Shown in pieces: positions 36,001 through 43,494 of a DNA stretch of 64,000 bases (position 1 is its first letter; each line of letters opens with the position of its first letter). The stretch is from positions 1 through 64,000 of the forward strand of contig JAILPS010000007.1 in the NCBI GenBank assembly GCA_024699325.1, read 5' to 3'. The notes beneath the pieces are model-generated. The model saw nothing but the letters and a program-made list of their open reading frames with translations, was not told where the DNA came from and did no database searches. Origin of the DNA: Lachnospiraceae bacterium (GTDB lineage Bacteria > Bacillota > Clostridia > Lachnospirales > Lachnospiraceae). Position numbers and translations under genes: made by a program.

Positions 36001-36646
36001 TGATGGTCACGTTGCCGCTTAAATCCCCGGTTATCTCCTTAAAAACAATGGGCTCGCTGTCCACTGTGTAGACTAAGGATTCCTTGGCCTTATTGTATGC
36101 CAGAAACTCCTCCAGGCTTCTTCTCTCGTTCTTGTCCACAGACAGTGTCTGATAGAGAGCCTGGCGGTTTAATTCCCTCATGAACGGGAGTCGCATGAAA
36201 TTAGCTGACTTAAACAGGCGCATAGCAGCCTTCTCGTCGTCTATGACGAAGTCAGCAAAATCATCTATGGAATGAAGCACTCTGCCCCCGGCTCCGTAGC
36301 CCTTCTCCTGCATGTCAAAATAGTAGGATATGGTTCTGGTTCCAGAGTTGGTCACAAGCGTGACCGCTCCCTCAATCTGAGCCTGTCCGGACAGTCCCAT
36401 GGTATTGATCTCCAGACCAATACTTATGTGTCTTCCGAAAAATGTTGGCGTCAGCACGGTTACCCTGCTGTGAGAGCTGTAGGCAACACCCTTAAGCTGT
36501 GCATTGTTAGTGACCTCGATAACTATCTCAGTCCTGTGCACAGAGTCGATATTAAGTTTCTCGATTATCTCTTCCGGCGAAATGCGAAACTCAGATCTTC
36601 TGTATTCAACCTGTCCCGCCGCCAAATCACGAATTCGATCCTTCAT
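33065..36646 (-). CDS. Giant beta-domain/helical-solenoid protein, DUF5717 family
   Basis: A 1193-residue cytoplasmic protein without signal peptide or membrane segment. Residues 1-120 look like a beta-sandwich (TEIVIEVTNNAQLKGVAYSS). Residues 200-290 look like a second Ig-like domain (STDKPWLVIGES, GVGVNEGNIIITSARGEIKA). Residues 295-1190 are almost entirely helical, with solenoid-like pairs such as IYAELLEQYIKYRVAIIENG and RAYCFFLYIRALYNESEEQL. From memory this is the DUF5717 family of Lachnospiraceae. First gene of a three-gene operon with the DUF5716 ATPase. The architecture suggests a scaffold that works with the Hsp70-like partner, but no function is known to me. AGGAG lies 8 bases before the ATG. 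Confidence 0.85.
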   Translation of the reverse strand: MKDRIRDLAAGQVEYRRSEFRISPEEIIEKLNIDSVHRTEIVIEVTNNAQLKGVAYSSHSRVTVLTPTFFGRHISIGLEINTMGLSGQAQIEGAVTLVTNSGTRTISYYFDMQEKGYGAGGRVLHSIDDFADFVIDDEKAAMRLFKSANFMRLPFMRELNRQALYQTLSVDKNERRSLEEFLAYNKAKESLVYTVDSEPIVFKEITGDLSGNVTIRKNTWGYGILNISTDKPWLVIGESMMTTDAFAEDGTAAINFHINEASLGVGVNEGNIIITSARGEIKAPVTVIVNDKLHFSSTQSLEQKIIYAELLEQYIKYRVAIIENGNHKTELKNTIKLAEKMCDADPESWEKKLLLIYFRLIDGNIPGAEEYLDDVREEVMKNRLANNRAYCFFLYIRALYNESEEQLDTASKLIMKYYSENGQDPMLMLMLMRTDSSVRENQSLSVLRLKELYLGGFRSPLLYLEACENYRKAPDLLRVLNEFELQCLHFGARWGILSEDLAINAARVSSFENTFNTFTLKMLENIYDKYPRRQILENICSYLLRCGRKASEYFKWFDRGVRKELNIVGLYEAYIESLPENFDKPLPQAVLLYFAYSQDMRDDYKELIYENILKFYDNKTQVYREYADQMEEYAISQLLSGRISRKLVPLYRTLVYQEMIDQRLASVLPELMSAYEIRCSGKNLVKLVVRCPELNYEDSYELENGICYAPIYTEDSFIMFVDKFGNRYTDVPYEKELLFAQPELLKKCEEVYPDNLVFMVKRVMSFVEKPMKDEAEREPMEKLLLSAEVSEMFKAKIMSRLLDYCVSKDKTIGDEFLLSLDLISLSYHDRRKALECMVRSGHLDEVYEYISKNSVNGLKYDSLLKLAEYRLGENRGEYEPYLLNLALYLFGKKITTANLCGYLCKYFNGSNEEMRRLLFTCEGGNGNVYDLPERVIAQMMFSNDIEDLGRVFAIYRQSGNCKDMVVRAYHVMVSYEYFVNNRSIDDTVFPEIADILYGDSVNNLVKDEYRDIDIISIALLYYLTENENVLEKQNSICEHLLTKLVNKGLLFGFYSKLWNRVEVPATLNGKLLLEHRSSKASRVFLTMKRVDTDDEVTTIMQKMYDGVFVSQLVIFADETYEYGISEEIKGHVISVISRKLIADDLTFARGGSQFDVINEFARLSATKQDKQLEDAFVNYEKKQHIVASLFRTM

Positions 36647-36687
36647 ACCAAAACTCCTTGAAAATTATCGAAAATAAACCAACCTTA

Positions 36688-36716
36688 ATATTACATCACT
36701 TTTTTGTTTATTTCAA
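36688..36716 (-). promoter_or_regulatory. Promoter of the DUF5717 operon
   Basis: Minus strand: TTGAAA, 17-base spacer, TAATAT. The leader is about 35 bases. Confidence 0.75.
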
Positions 36717-36720
36717 CAAA

Positions 36721-36773
36721 TATTTGGCCATATGCCAAATAAAGCCCCGAGGAAATGTATATTTCCCCGGGGC
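36721..36773 (-). terminator. Terminator after rarA
   Basis: On the minus strand a 13-bp stem with one wobble (GCCCCGGGGAAAT, ATTTCCTCGGGGC) is followed by TTTATTT. It is then followed by a second small hairpin, TATTTGGC with GCCAAATA. Confidence 0.85.
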
Positions 36774-36794
36774 ATGTCCTGTTTTAGTTAAATA

Positions 36795-38129
36795 TTAGTC
36801 TGTTTCTTCTGCATTACCCTTAATGCGCTTCATGTGCTCGGCAATATTCTTCTCATAGCCCATCTCTGATGGGTTGTAGAATGTCTCCTCAGTGAGGCCG
36901 TCCGGAAGGTACTGCTGCTTCACATAGTGGTTTGGAAAATCGTGGGCGTACCTGTAGCCCACGCCGTGTCCAAGCTTGGCAGAGCCCTTATAGTGGGCGT
37001 CCTGCAGATGGGGCGGTATGGGCATGGTCTTAGTCTCCCCCACCATCCTCATGGCCTTGTCGATTGCCAGATAGGAGGCGTTTGACTTGGGCGCACAGGC
37101 CACATATATGGCGGCCTGGCTTAGAATAATCTGTGCCTCCGGCATGCCGACGCGCTCTATCTCCTGGGCTGCGCTTGCGGCCACAACCATGGCCATGGGG
37201 TCAGCATTTCCAACGTCCTCGCTGGCGCAAATCATGATTCGTCTGGAGATGAATTTGATATCCTCCCCGGCGTAGAGCATTCTCGCCAGATAGTAGACCG
37301 CGGCGTCCGGGTCTGAGCCGCGCATGCTTTTTATAAATGCGCTGATGGTGTCGTAGTGGTTGTCGCCGTCCTTGTCATAGCGAACTGCGCGTTTCTGGAT
37401 GCACTCCTGGGCAACACCCAGGTCAATGTGTATCCTTCCGTCCCCGTCCTTCTCTGTGGTCAGTATGCCAAGCTCGATGGCGTTAAGCGCCTTCCTGGCA
37501 TCGCCGTTGGCAATCTCCGCCAGAAAATCAAGGGCGTCGTCGTCAATATAGGCGTGGAAGCTTCCCATGCCCTTCTCCTTATCGTTCACTGCTCTGAGGA
37601 TTAAGGTCTTGATATCCTCCTTCTCAAGGGGCTTAAGCTCAAATATGGCTGACCTGGACAGAAGCGCGTTATTTACCTCAAAGTAGGGGTTCTCCGTTGT
37701 GGCGCCTATAAGCACTATGGTTCCGTCCTCCACGAACGGCAGCAGATAGTCCTGCTGGCTCTTGTTAAATCTGTGAATCTCGTCGATGAAGAGGATGGTT
37801 CCCCTGCCGTACATTCCCAGGGTTTTCTTGGCCCCCTCAACGACCTCCTCCATATCCTTCTTGCCGGCCACCGTCGCATTAATCTGCTTAAAATCCGCCT
37901 TCGTGGTGTTGGCTATGACCTTCGCAAGCGTCGTTTTGCCGGTGCCCGGAGGCCCGTAGAATATGACTGAGCTCAGCTTATCCGCCTTAATAGCCCTGGT
38001 CAGCAGCTTATCCTTGCCCAAAATGTGCTCCTGACCCACCACCTCGTCGATGGTTGTGGGGCGAAGTCTGGCCGCAAGGGGCGATTCGTCCTTCATCTTC
38101 TCTTCACGCATGTAGTCAAATAAATCCAT
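36795..38129 (-). CDS. rarA: Replication-associated recombination protein RarA (MgsA), AAA+ ATPase
   Basis: A clamp-loader-like ATPase that acts at stalled replication forks. The 444 residues start MDLFDYMREEKMKDESPLAARLRP. Walker A is FYGPPGTGKTT near 57 and Walker B is ILFIDEIHRFNKSQQD near 112; the sensor region is ATTENPYFEVNNALLSR. The C-terminal tetramerisation part contains SEDVGNADPMAMVVA and the conserved end HLQDAHYKGSAKLGHGVGY. Length and motifs are complete. It starts only two bases after the transglutaminase gene, with an AGAGGT ribosome site inside that gene, so this DNA-maintenance protein is made from the moxR transcript. Confidence 0.96.
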   Translation of the reverse strand: MDLFDYMREEKMKDESPLAARLRPTTIDEVVGQEHILGKDKLLTRAIKADKLSSVIFYGPPGTGKTTLAKVIANTTKADFKQINATVAGKKDMEEVVEGAKKTLGMYGRGTILFIDEIHRFNKSQQDYLLPFVEDGTIVLIGATTENPYFEVNNALLSRSAIFELKPLEKEDIKTLILRAVNDKEKGMGSFHAYIDDDALDFLAEIANGDARKALNAIELGILTTEKDGDGRIHIDLGVAQECIQKRAVRYDKDGDNHYDTISAFIKSMRGSDPDAAVYYLARMLYAGEDIKFISRRIMICASEDVGNADPMAMVVAASAAQEIERVGMPEAQIILSQAAIYVACAPKSNASYLAIDKAMRMVGETKTMPIPPHLQDAHYKGSAKLGHGVGYRYAHDFPNHYVKQQYLPDGLTEETFYNPSEMGYEKNIAEHMKRIKGNAEETD

Positions 38130-38131
38130 GA

Positions 38132-40696
38132 TTACCTCTGTTTTGCCGCGCGTTTTCTAAGTGCTGATTTTATGGCTCTAAGATTTGCCTTAAAGCTTAA
38201 TAACTCCTCGCGCGAAATTTTTTCAGATGAGTAGGCAGCCTTCTTATATGTTCTGGCAAACTCTTCTAATGCGCCTTCGCCGCCCTCTCCCTGATTAATT
38301 ATATTTACAAACTCTGTTATGGTGATGTTGTCGTCATCTGTAAGCTTCTTAGCCTTCAGATATGCGCACATACCCTGATATAGTTTTAGAACTCTCTCGT
38401 TGTCGCCAGAGTAGAAGTGAACTATTCCAGCCTTTTTGTCCCTGTAATTCTTATAGAACCTGTAGAGTATTACAAGGCCAAATGCTATGGCCGCAGCAAC
38501 GATAATTCTTATGATTACAGCGATAACATTTCCTGCGCCTGAGTTCATGAAGGCAGCGACGACATTGGCCGTGTTGTCGCTTCCGTCAAAATTCGTAAGA
38601 CTTCTCCACAGATTGTCATAGTTTGTGGAATCGTCGTCAGGTCCTGAAGGAGGTGTGAACTCCACCGGAACCCAGCCGTAGCCGTTTAGATACACCTCAA
38701 CCCACGCATGGGCTCTCGAATCGTCAATCTCAGCTCTTACTACCGCTGTTTTTCCAACATTTGCCTCGCCCTGCAGATAGTCCTCGTACTTCTCATCCGT
38801 CAGAATATCCGCATCCACGACATCGCTCATGGACACCACGTAGCCCTCAGCGTATCTTGCGGGAATCCCCATGGTTCTTAGAAGAAGCACCGCGCTGGTG
38901 GCAAAGTAAGAGCAGTAGCCCTCTTTCTGTTTTTTTAGGAAATACAGCACAAAGTCCTCGCTTTTAGGCGTGACACCCGGGTTTAGTGAGTACTTAAATT
39001 CCCGCACAAACATATCCTGTATCTGGGCTATAATCTCCTTCTTGGAACCGCCAAAGCCCCTGTCCTCACAGTAGCTCTTCAACATCTGTCTCACGTTATT
39101 GACATCCAGCTCATTGTTGGAATCCATTACAACCATCGCCGAACCGCTGTCCACTCCCCAGATGCTTAGGTAGTTGTCATAGACAAACTTGTCATATTCA
39201 GTTTTTACAGGCGCCTCCACATATTCGCTGTCCCAGATATCCTGATAGACGTAGTATGTGTACTCCTTATAGTCTTCTGCCCCCTCATAAAACGGCATTC
39301 TCGTCCACAGCATGACGCTGTCATCGTTGCTTCCAAAATACCCTGTGAAGAAGTGTCCGCCACCAAAATCCGCCTGTGTGTGATATGGGCAGATTACCGT
39401 GTAGGGCGAGATTATGGGGTCCGCAATCTCTACTCTTAGCTTGCCCTTAAGAATGGAGCTGTCCGTCTCCATAAGCTCCTCCAAGTGATCCGCCTCATAG
39501 TTAAACAGATCCCCGGCATTATCAAATTCATCACAGCTATCCACAAGGGACGCATCCGTAAACGATGTGGTCCATCTGGTGCTGTAGTAGTTGGTTCCAA
39601 CAAACGACTTGAGATATACAGTATCATAGACATATGGGGCAAATGTGACTATGAGATCCGTCTCGTAGTCGCTGTATACAGTGCCGTTTTGTCCCAGACT
39701 ACCGCTGTTTAATCCGCCGATTGCGTCGTCCCCGTCGCCGTCCCACAGACTTCTAAGTCCGTAGAGTAAAACCTGCTTCACAGTTTCTGTAGTGCTCTCC
39801 TTAGCGCTTACAAGCACTTCGTTTTGCCTGTATTTTGACGAGGGATACAAAACCGCCATAAACACCGTCACAAGTGCCAGAAAAGCTCCGCTTACTGCGC
39901 CAATCTGGGCGATTACCGTGCCGTTTGAATAGTGCACATAGTAGTTTCCATGCCTTATGTGGATTCTTCTTATGTCCTTCTTGCCAACCGGCATGGAGAA
40001 CTGGAAGCTGTGCCTGTACAGAAAACAGGTCACGATGGTAAACATCATCAAAAATATAACCACGTAGCTTGGAACAGCGTCAAAATACATCACCATAAAC
40101 AGTATCGGGGCGATGGTCACAAACACCGTAAGCGGGCTCTGCTCGTTGTTAAACACGAAGTTTAGAAGCACCATGATGGCAAATCCCATGGTCACGAGAA
40201 ATGCTGTGACCGTGGCCACATGCTGCTCCTCAAACTGCTCATTATAGGTCTTCTGGAAGTCCATCTCCCAGTAGTCTGACAAAAACTTGTAGAAGTCATT
40301 CAGATAGCCGTTGAGACCGCTGTTTATGTACTGTCTGAAGGTTATAAGTATGAAGGTAAATGCTATAAATACAATCACATAGCCGATATTCTGCCACATT
40401 TTTCTGACATTCATAAGTGACAGAAGAGTCGCAAGTATGACATATATTCCTATGGTGAAGGTGAAATTATATTGAAGCTTAAAGGACGATGCAAGAAACA
40501 CCGTGAGCCCCGTCACTATGGAAAACATAAGGACAGCATTTGTAAGGGCATGTCTTAACTTATCCGTGCCTGAAAACTTCGCGGTTTTGTTCACCACGTA
40601 GATGCCGGATATCTGACCTGCCCTCTGCGCAAGATATTCCTCGCGTTTAAATATTTTTCTGCATGTATTTTTAACTGCGGAAAAAAACTCGCTCAT
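38132..40696 (-). CDS. Membrane transglutaminase-like protein (TgpA type)
   Basis: An 854-residue membrane protein. Residues 45-290 hold about seven membrane segments. A long extracytoplasmic region follows, with the transglutaminase core: Cys in KEGYCSYFATSAVLLLRTMG, His in SRAHAWVEVYLNGYGW and the acidic residue in VPVEFTPPSG. A last membrane segment (about 725-750, IIRIIVAAAIAFGLVILYRF) and a basic cytoplasmic tail with a DUF4129-like region close the protein. The second gene next to it encodes a DUF58 protein and the third a MoxR ATPase, the classic partner set. Such sets are thought to process or assemble envelope proteins; the substrate is unknown. Spacing to the DUF58 gene is 10 bases. 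Confidence 0.92.
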   Translation of the reverse strand: MSEFFSAVKNTCRKIFKREEYLAQRAGQISGIYVVNKTAKFSGTDKLRHALTNAVLMFSIVTGLTVFLASSFKLQYNFTFTIGIYVILATLLSLMNVRKMWQNIGYVIVFIAFTFILITFRQYINSGLNGYLNDFYKFLSDYWEMDFQKTYNEQFEEQHVATVTAFLVTMGFAIMVLLNFVFNNEQSPLTVFVTIAPILFMVMYFDAVPSYVVIFLMMFTIVTCFLYRHSFQFSMPVGKKDIRRIHIRHGNYYVHYSNGTVIAQIGAVSGAFLALVTVFMAVLYPSSKYRQNEVLVSAKESTTETVKQVLLYGLRSLWDGDGDDAIGGLNSGSLGQNGTVYSDYETDLIVTFAPYVYDTVYLKSFVGTNYYSTRWTTSFTDASLVDSCDEFDNAGDLFNYEADHLEELMETDSSILKGKLRVEIADPIISPYTVICPYHTQADFGGGHFFTGYFGSNDDSVMLWTRMPFYEGAEDYKEYTYYVYQDIWDSEYVEAPVKTEYDKFVYDNYLSIWGVDSGSAMVVMDSNNELDVNNVRQMLKSYCEDRGFGGSKKEIIAQIQDMFVREFKYSLNPGVTPKSEDFVLYFLKKQKEGYCSYFATSAVLLLRTMGIPARYAEGYVVSMSDVVDADILTDEKYEDYLQGEANVGKTAVVRAEIDDSRAHAWVEVYLNGYGWVPVEFTPPSGPDDDSTNYDNLWRSLTNFDGSDNTANVVAAFMNSGAGNVIAVIIRIIVAAAIAFGLVILYRFYKNYRDKKAGIVHFYSGDNERVLKLYQGMCAYLKAKKLTDDDNITITEFVNIINQGEGGEGALEEFARTYKKAAYSSEKISREELLSFKANLRAIKSALRKRAAKQR

Positions 40697-40706
40697 CCCT
40701 ACTCCT

Positions 40707-41837
40707 CTAGTGTTTTATCCAGTAGCAATGTGACAGAACTCTGTCGTTTGCTGACACATTGAACAGCTCCTCGTATTCGCCCTCAATGCTTTCACATTCC
40801 TCGTATGCAGGGCAAATATAGATAAACTCCCCAAACTCGTCCATGGTCTTCTTACACAGGTCTACTGCTAACATGGGCTCTAAGCTCAGGGCCTCGTAAT
40901 ACATTTCGCTAAGGACCGCCACGCCCTCTGCATAGGTCGTTATGTCCTCTCTCTTAAGCTCGCCAATCTCAGGGGCATAGAAGCACAGCGTGAAGGGTCT
41001 CTTCTCCTTCATGAGGTGCTCTAACAGCGTCATATAGGCGTCAAATACTCTGTCAAAGGCGATATTGGTCTCGTACTGAAGCTTGGCGCTAAGCGCCTTC
41101 ACGTCCGGCTTATAGAGGTTTACAAGCACCAGCACATCATTTGACGATATGGCGCCGTACTCCTTGACGATAAGCTTCTCAAGCTTCGTGGAGAGCTTCC
41201 AGTGGATGCGGTTTGGCTTATCGCCGGGTCTGTAATCCCTGGTGTCTATGACCTGGGAGGAATCGTTGCCCTTAACGTCCTGCTCCACAAGCTCTGTAAG
41301 CCCCGCGCCTCCTATGGCCTCAGTAGAAAACTCCGACTCCACGCTCTGGGCGATTATGACCACTGAGGAGTTAAACTCCATGGGAATCTTATAGCTGAAC
41401 ATTCCCGTGTAGTCCCATATCTCTGCCCTGCCTGCCGTGATATTAACACAGCCGCAGTAGTCGCTCCTTATGTTTAGCGACACGGACGCCTCCTTAAACG
41501 CCGGAACGCCGCAGCATATATAATAGGTTTCAGGCTGTGCGTAGAAGGCGTTCTCCATGTTGAGGCTGATCTGCGTTCTTGCTATCGGAAGATACCCTGA
41601 GGTCTTCATATTAACCCTCACCGTGATCTCCTCGCCGCGGTTTACCTGCGAGGGGACCTCGATGGCGACCGTCAGCTTATCCCTGCTATAGCGAAGCGCC
41701 AGATAGGACACTACCGGCAGAACAATCATGGCAACCATGACCACCACAAAAAAATAGTTTACGAAGAAGCAGAAGAACACCGCGAACATCGCAAATATAC
41801 ATATGTAGCACAGTCTGGTGTAGATATTTTTAAACAT
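40707..41837 (-). CDS. DUF58 family membrane protein
   Basis: A 376-residue protein with two N-terminal membrane segments (about 8-28 and 30-48). An extracytoplasmic-looking beta region comes next (LTVAIEVPSQVNRGEEITVR). The DUF58 signature is DTRDYRPGDKPNRIHWKLST near residue 200, followed by KLEKLIVKEYG. DUF58 proteins carry a von Willebrand A-like fold and usually sit between MoxR and a transglutaminase, as here. Molecular activity is unknown; a role as adaptor between the ATPase and envelope substrates is inferred for the family. AGGAGAG lies before the ATG. Confidence 0.92.
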   Translation of the reverse strand: MFKNIYTRLCYICIFAMFAVFFCFFVNYFFVVVMVAMIVLPVVSYLALRYSRDKLTVAIEVPSQVNRGEEITVRVNMKTSGYLPIARTQISLNMENAFYAQPETYYICCGVPAFKEASVSLNIRSDYCGCVNITAGRAEIWDYTGMFSYKIPMEFNSSVVIIAQSVESEFSTEAIGGAGLTELVEQDVKGNDSSQVIDTRDYRPGDKPNRIHWKLSTKLEKLIVKEYGAISSNDVLVLVNLYKPDVKALSAKLQYETNIAFDRVFDAYMTLLEHLMKEKRPFTLCFYAPEIGELKREDITTYAEGVAVLSEMYYEALSLEPMLAVDLCKKTMDEFGEFIYICPAYEECESIEGEYEELFNVSANDRVLSHCYWIKH

Positions 41838-41845
41838 TGTCTCTC

Positions 41846-42772
41846 CTATGCTTTAGGTAACTGTGTCGCGGCGGCAATCTCGTCAAGCGCCGTGTCAACT
41901 GTGTATCCCTTGGCCTTGGCCTTCGCAGACAGCGTCAGTCTGTGGACAGCCACCTCGTGGAATACGTGGAGCACATGCTCTGGAAGAACATAGTCGCTTC
42001 CCTCCATGTAAGCCACAGCCCTGCTCATCTTGAGAAGTGACAGGCTGGCTCTCGGGCTCAGTCCGAAGGTGAAATAGTTTTCATTTCTCGTGTTCTCCGT
42101 GAGCCTTACAATATAGTCATAGACAGAGTTGTGCACGAATATATTCTTGGCGGTCTCCTGCATGTTCCTGACATCCTCAAGCGTCACGAAGCCCGTTAGC
42201 TCTGAGAGCACATCGCCCACATTGCCCTTCAGGATATTCACCGCGTTTTCGTGGTCCGGGTATCCCATGGACAGTCTCACCATAAAACGGTCGAGCTGCG
42301 ATTCGGGAAGCTTCTGGGTTCCGGATGAGCCAAAGGGGTTCTGGGTTGCGATAACCACGAATGGCTTAGGCAGCGCTCTTGTCACGCCGTCCACGGTAAC
42401 CCTTCCCTCCTCCATAACCTCAAGAAGTGCGGACTGGGTCTTAGGAGAGGTTCTGTTGATCTCATCAGCTAAGAAAATGTTGCAAAAAACCGAGCCCTCT
42501 CTGTATTCAAACTGTCTGGTCTCGCTGTTAAACATGTTAAAACCCAGGAGGTCACTTGGCAGAACGTCAGGGGTAAACTGAACTCTGTGATAGTCAAGCG
42601 ACATGGTTTTAGATATGGTCAGAGCAAGCGTTGTTTTGCCGACGCCCGGAATATCCTCTAGTAAAATATGGCCCTGCGCGATTATTGCCGCCAGAACCTT
42701 CTCAATTATATCATTCTTGCCCTTGATGACCTGCTCAATCTGAGACATTATCTGCTGTATCTGTTTCTGCAT
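41846..42772 (-). CDS. MoxR family AAA+ ATPase
   Basis: A 308-residue AAA+ chaperone-like ATPase. Walker A is LEDIPGVGKTTLAL near residue 40 and Walker B is IFLADEINRTSPKTQSALLE near 100, with GRVTVDG and VIATQNPFGSSGTQKLPESQ, all typical MoxR. The C-terminal lid includes YFTFGLSPRASLSLLKMSRA. The start at 42772 (MQKQIQQIMSQIEQV) has AAGGAGAG upstream; an earlier in-frame start is less likely. First gene of moxR-DUF58-transglutaminase-rarA, divergent from the XRE regulator. Confidence 0.95.
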   Translation of the reverse strand: MQKQIQQIMSQIEQVIKGKNDIIEKVLAAIIAQGHILLEDIPGVGKTTLALTISKTMSLDYHRVQFTPDVLPSDLLGFNMFNSETRQFEYREGSVFCNIFLADEINRTSPKTQSALLEVMEEGRVTVDGVTRALPKPFVVIATQNPFGSSGTQKLPESQLDRFMVRLSMGYPDHENAVNILKGNVGDVLSELTGFVTLEDVRNMQETAKNIFVHNSVYDYIVRLTENTRNENYFTFGLSPRASLSLLKMSRAVAYMEGSDYVLPEHVLHVFHEVAVHRLTLSAKAKAKGYTVDTALDEIAAATQLPKA

Positions 42773-42906
42773 GTTCTCTCCTTCTTGATGTTGATATTCT
42801 TTTCTCAAATCATTGACAGTTTACCACATTAATCATACAAATTAAATAAGGATATTCCAAAATTTCCATAAACTATGGTCTTTTTTGCATATTTACTGAA
42901 TAGTTT

Positions 42907-42935
42907 ATTATAACGCCAGGTTATTTCTATGACAC
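42907..42935 (-). promoter_or_regulatory. Promoter of the moxR operon
   Basis: Minus strand: GTGTCA, 17-base spacer, perfect TATAAT at 42907-42912. An overlapping alternative is TTGACA (42941-42946), 17 bases, TAACCT. Both use an arm of the palindrome at 42930-42945. The leader is about 130 bases. Confidence 0.65.
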
Positions 42936-42945
42936 AAAAGTGTCA
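42930..42945. promoter_or_regulatory. Palindromic operator candidate TGACACAAAAGTGTCA
   Basis: Perfect 6-base arms around AAAA, lying on the -35 region of the moxR promoter and about 120 bases before the XRE gene start. XRE-type regulators often bind such dyads; that this one does is inference. Confidence 0.6.
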
Positions 42946-43001
42946 ATTATAATTTTGCGCTATTCCATTTATTAATTTTTAATGAAATTGCAACTTATAT
43001 A

Positions 43002-43030
43002 TATACAAATGTTCAAAAAGATGGTATGCT
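43002..43030 (+). promoter_or_regulatory. Promoter of the XRE regulator gene
   Basis: TATACA, 17-base spacer, TATGCT preceded by TGG (extended -10). The start codon lies 33 bases beyond, with AGGAGG in between. Confidence 0.6.
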
Positions 43031-43063
43031 CATTCTAGTCGAAAAGTATAGGAGGTAATATAA

Positions 43064-43393
43064 ATGGAAAATAACATCGACTACGCTGCAATTGGACAGC
43101 GACTTAAGGCTTTCCGTAAGGAGAACAAGATCACGCAGGATGACATCGCTAAGGACTTAGGAGTAACTGTTGCCTACATTAGCAACATCGAGAACAACAA
43201 GGTAAAGATGAACCTCAAAGTTTTATCTTACTATGCTACCAGATTAGGAGTGTCTATCGATTACCTTCTTTACACAGATACCTCTAAGACATCTTCGCTC
43301 GATGCAGAGATCATCAAGCAGATTAGCACCCTCTCAGATGATGAGAAGGAGAAGCTCATTAAGATGGTTCGCATCTACAAGAACGAGCAGTAA
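43064..43393 (+). CDS. XRE family helix-turn-helix transcriptional regulator
   Basis: A 109-residue DNA-binding protein. The HTH spans about residues 10-66: IGQRLKAFRKENKITQDDIA, then KDLGVTVAYISNIENNK and a closing YYATRLGVSIDYLL. The C-terminal 35 residues form a short helical tail (IIKQISTLSDDEKEKLIKMV), probably for dimerisation. There is no sensor or peptidase domain. AGGAGG lies 10 bases upstream and its own terminator follows. It is divergent from the moxR operon and a palindrome lies between them, so regulation of that operon or of itself is plausible. Confidence 0.93.
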   Translation: MENNIDYAAIGQRLKAFRKENKITQDDIAKDLGVTVAYISNIENNKVKMNLKVLSYYATRLGVSIDYLLYTDTSKTSSLDAEIIKQISTLSDDEKEKLIKMVRIYKNEQ

Positions 43394-43398
43394 TCCAA

Positions 43399-43424
43399 AA
43401 CCCGGACCTATGGTCCGGGTTTTT
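43399..43424 (+). terminator. Terminator of the XRE regulator gene
   Basis: AACCCGGACC pairs with GGTCCGGGTT around a 3-base loop, followed by TTT. Confidence 0.9.
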
Positions 43425-43452
43425 GCTGTCTGCATTTCCTGCCATAAGACGC

Positions 43453-43481
43453 AAAAGAGCCGCAGCATACACTGCGGCTCT
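43453..43481 (-). terminator. Terminator of the xpaC-telA transcript
   Basis: AGAGCCGCAG pairs with CTGCGGCTCT around 6 bases, followed on the minus strand by TTTT. It lies 14 bases after the telA stop. Confidence 0.85.
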
Positions 43482-43494
43482 AATTCCAAGAGAA

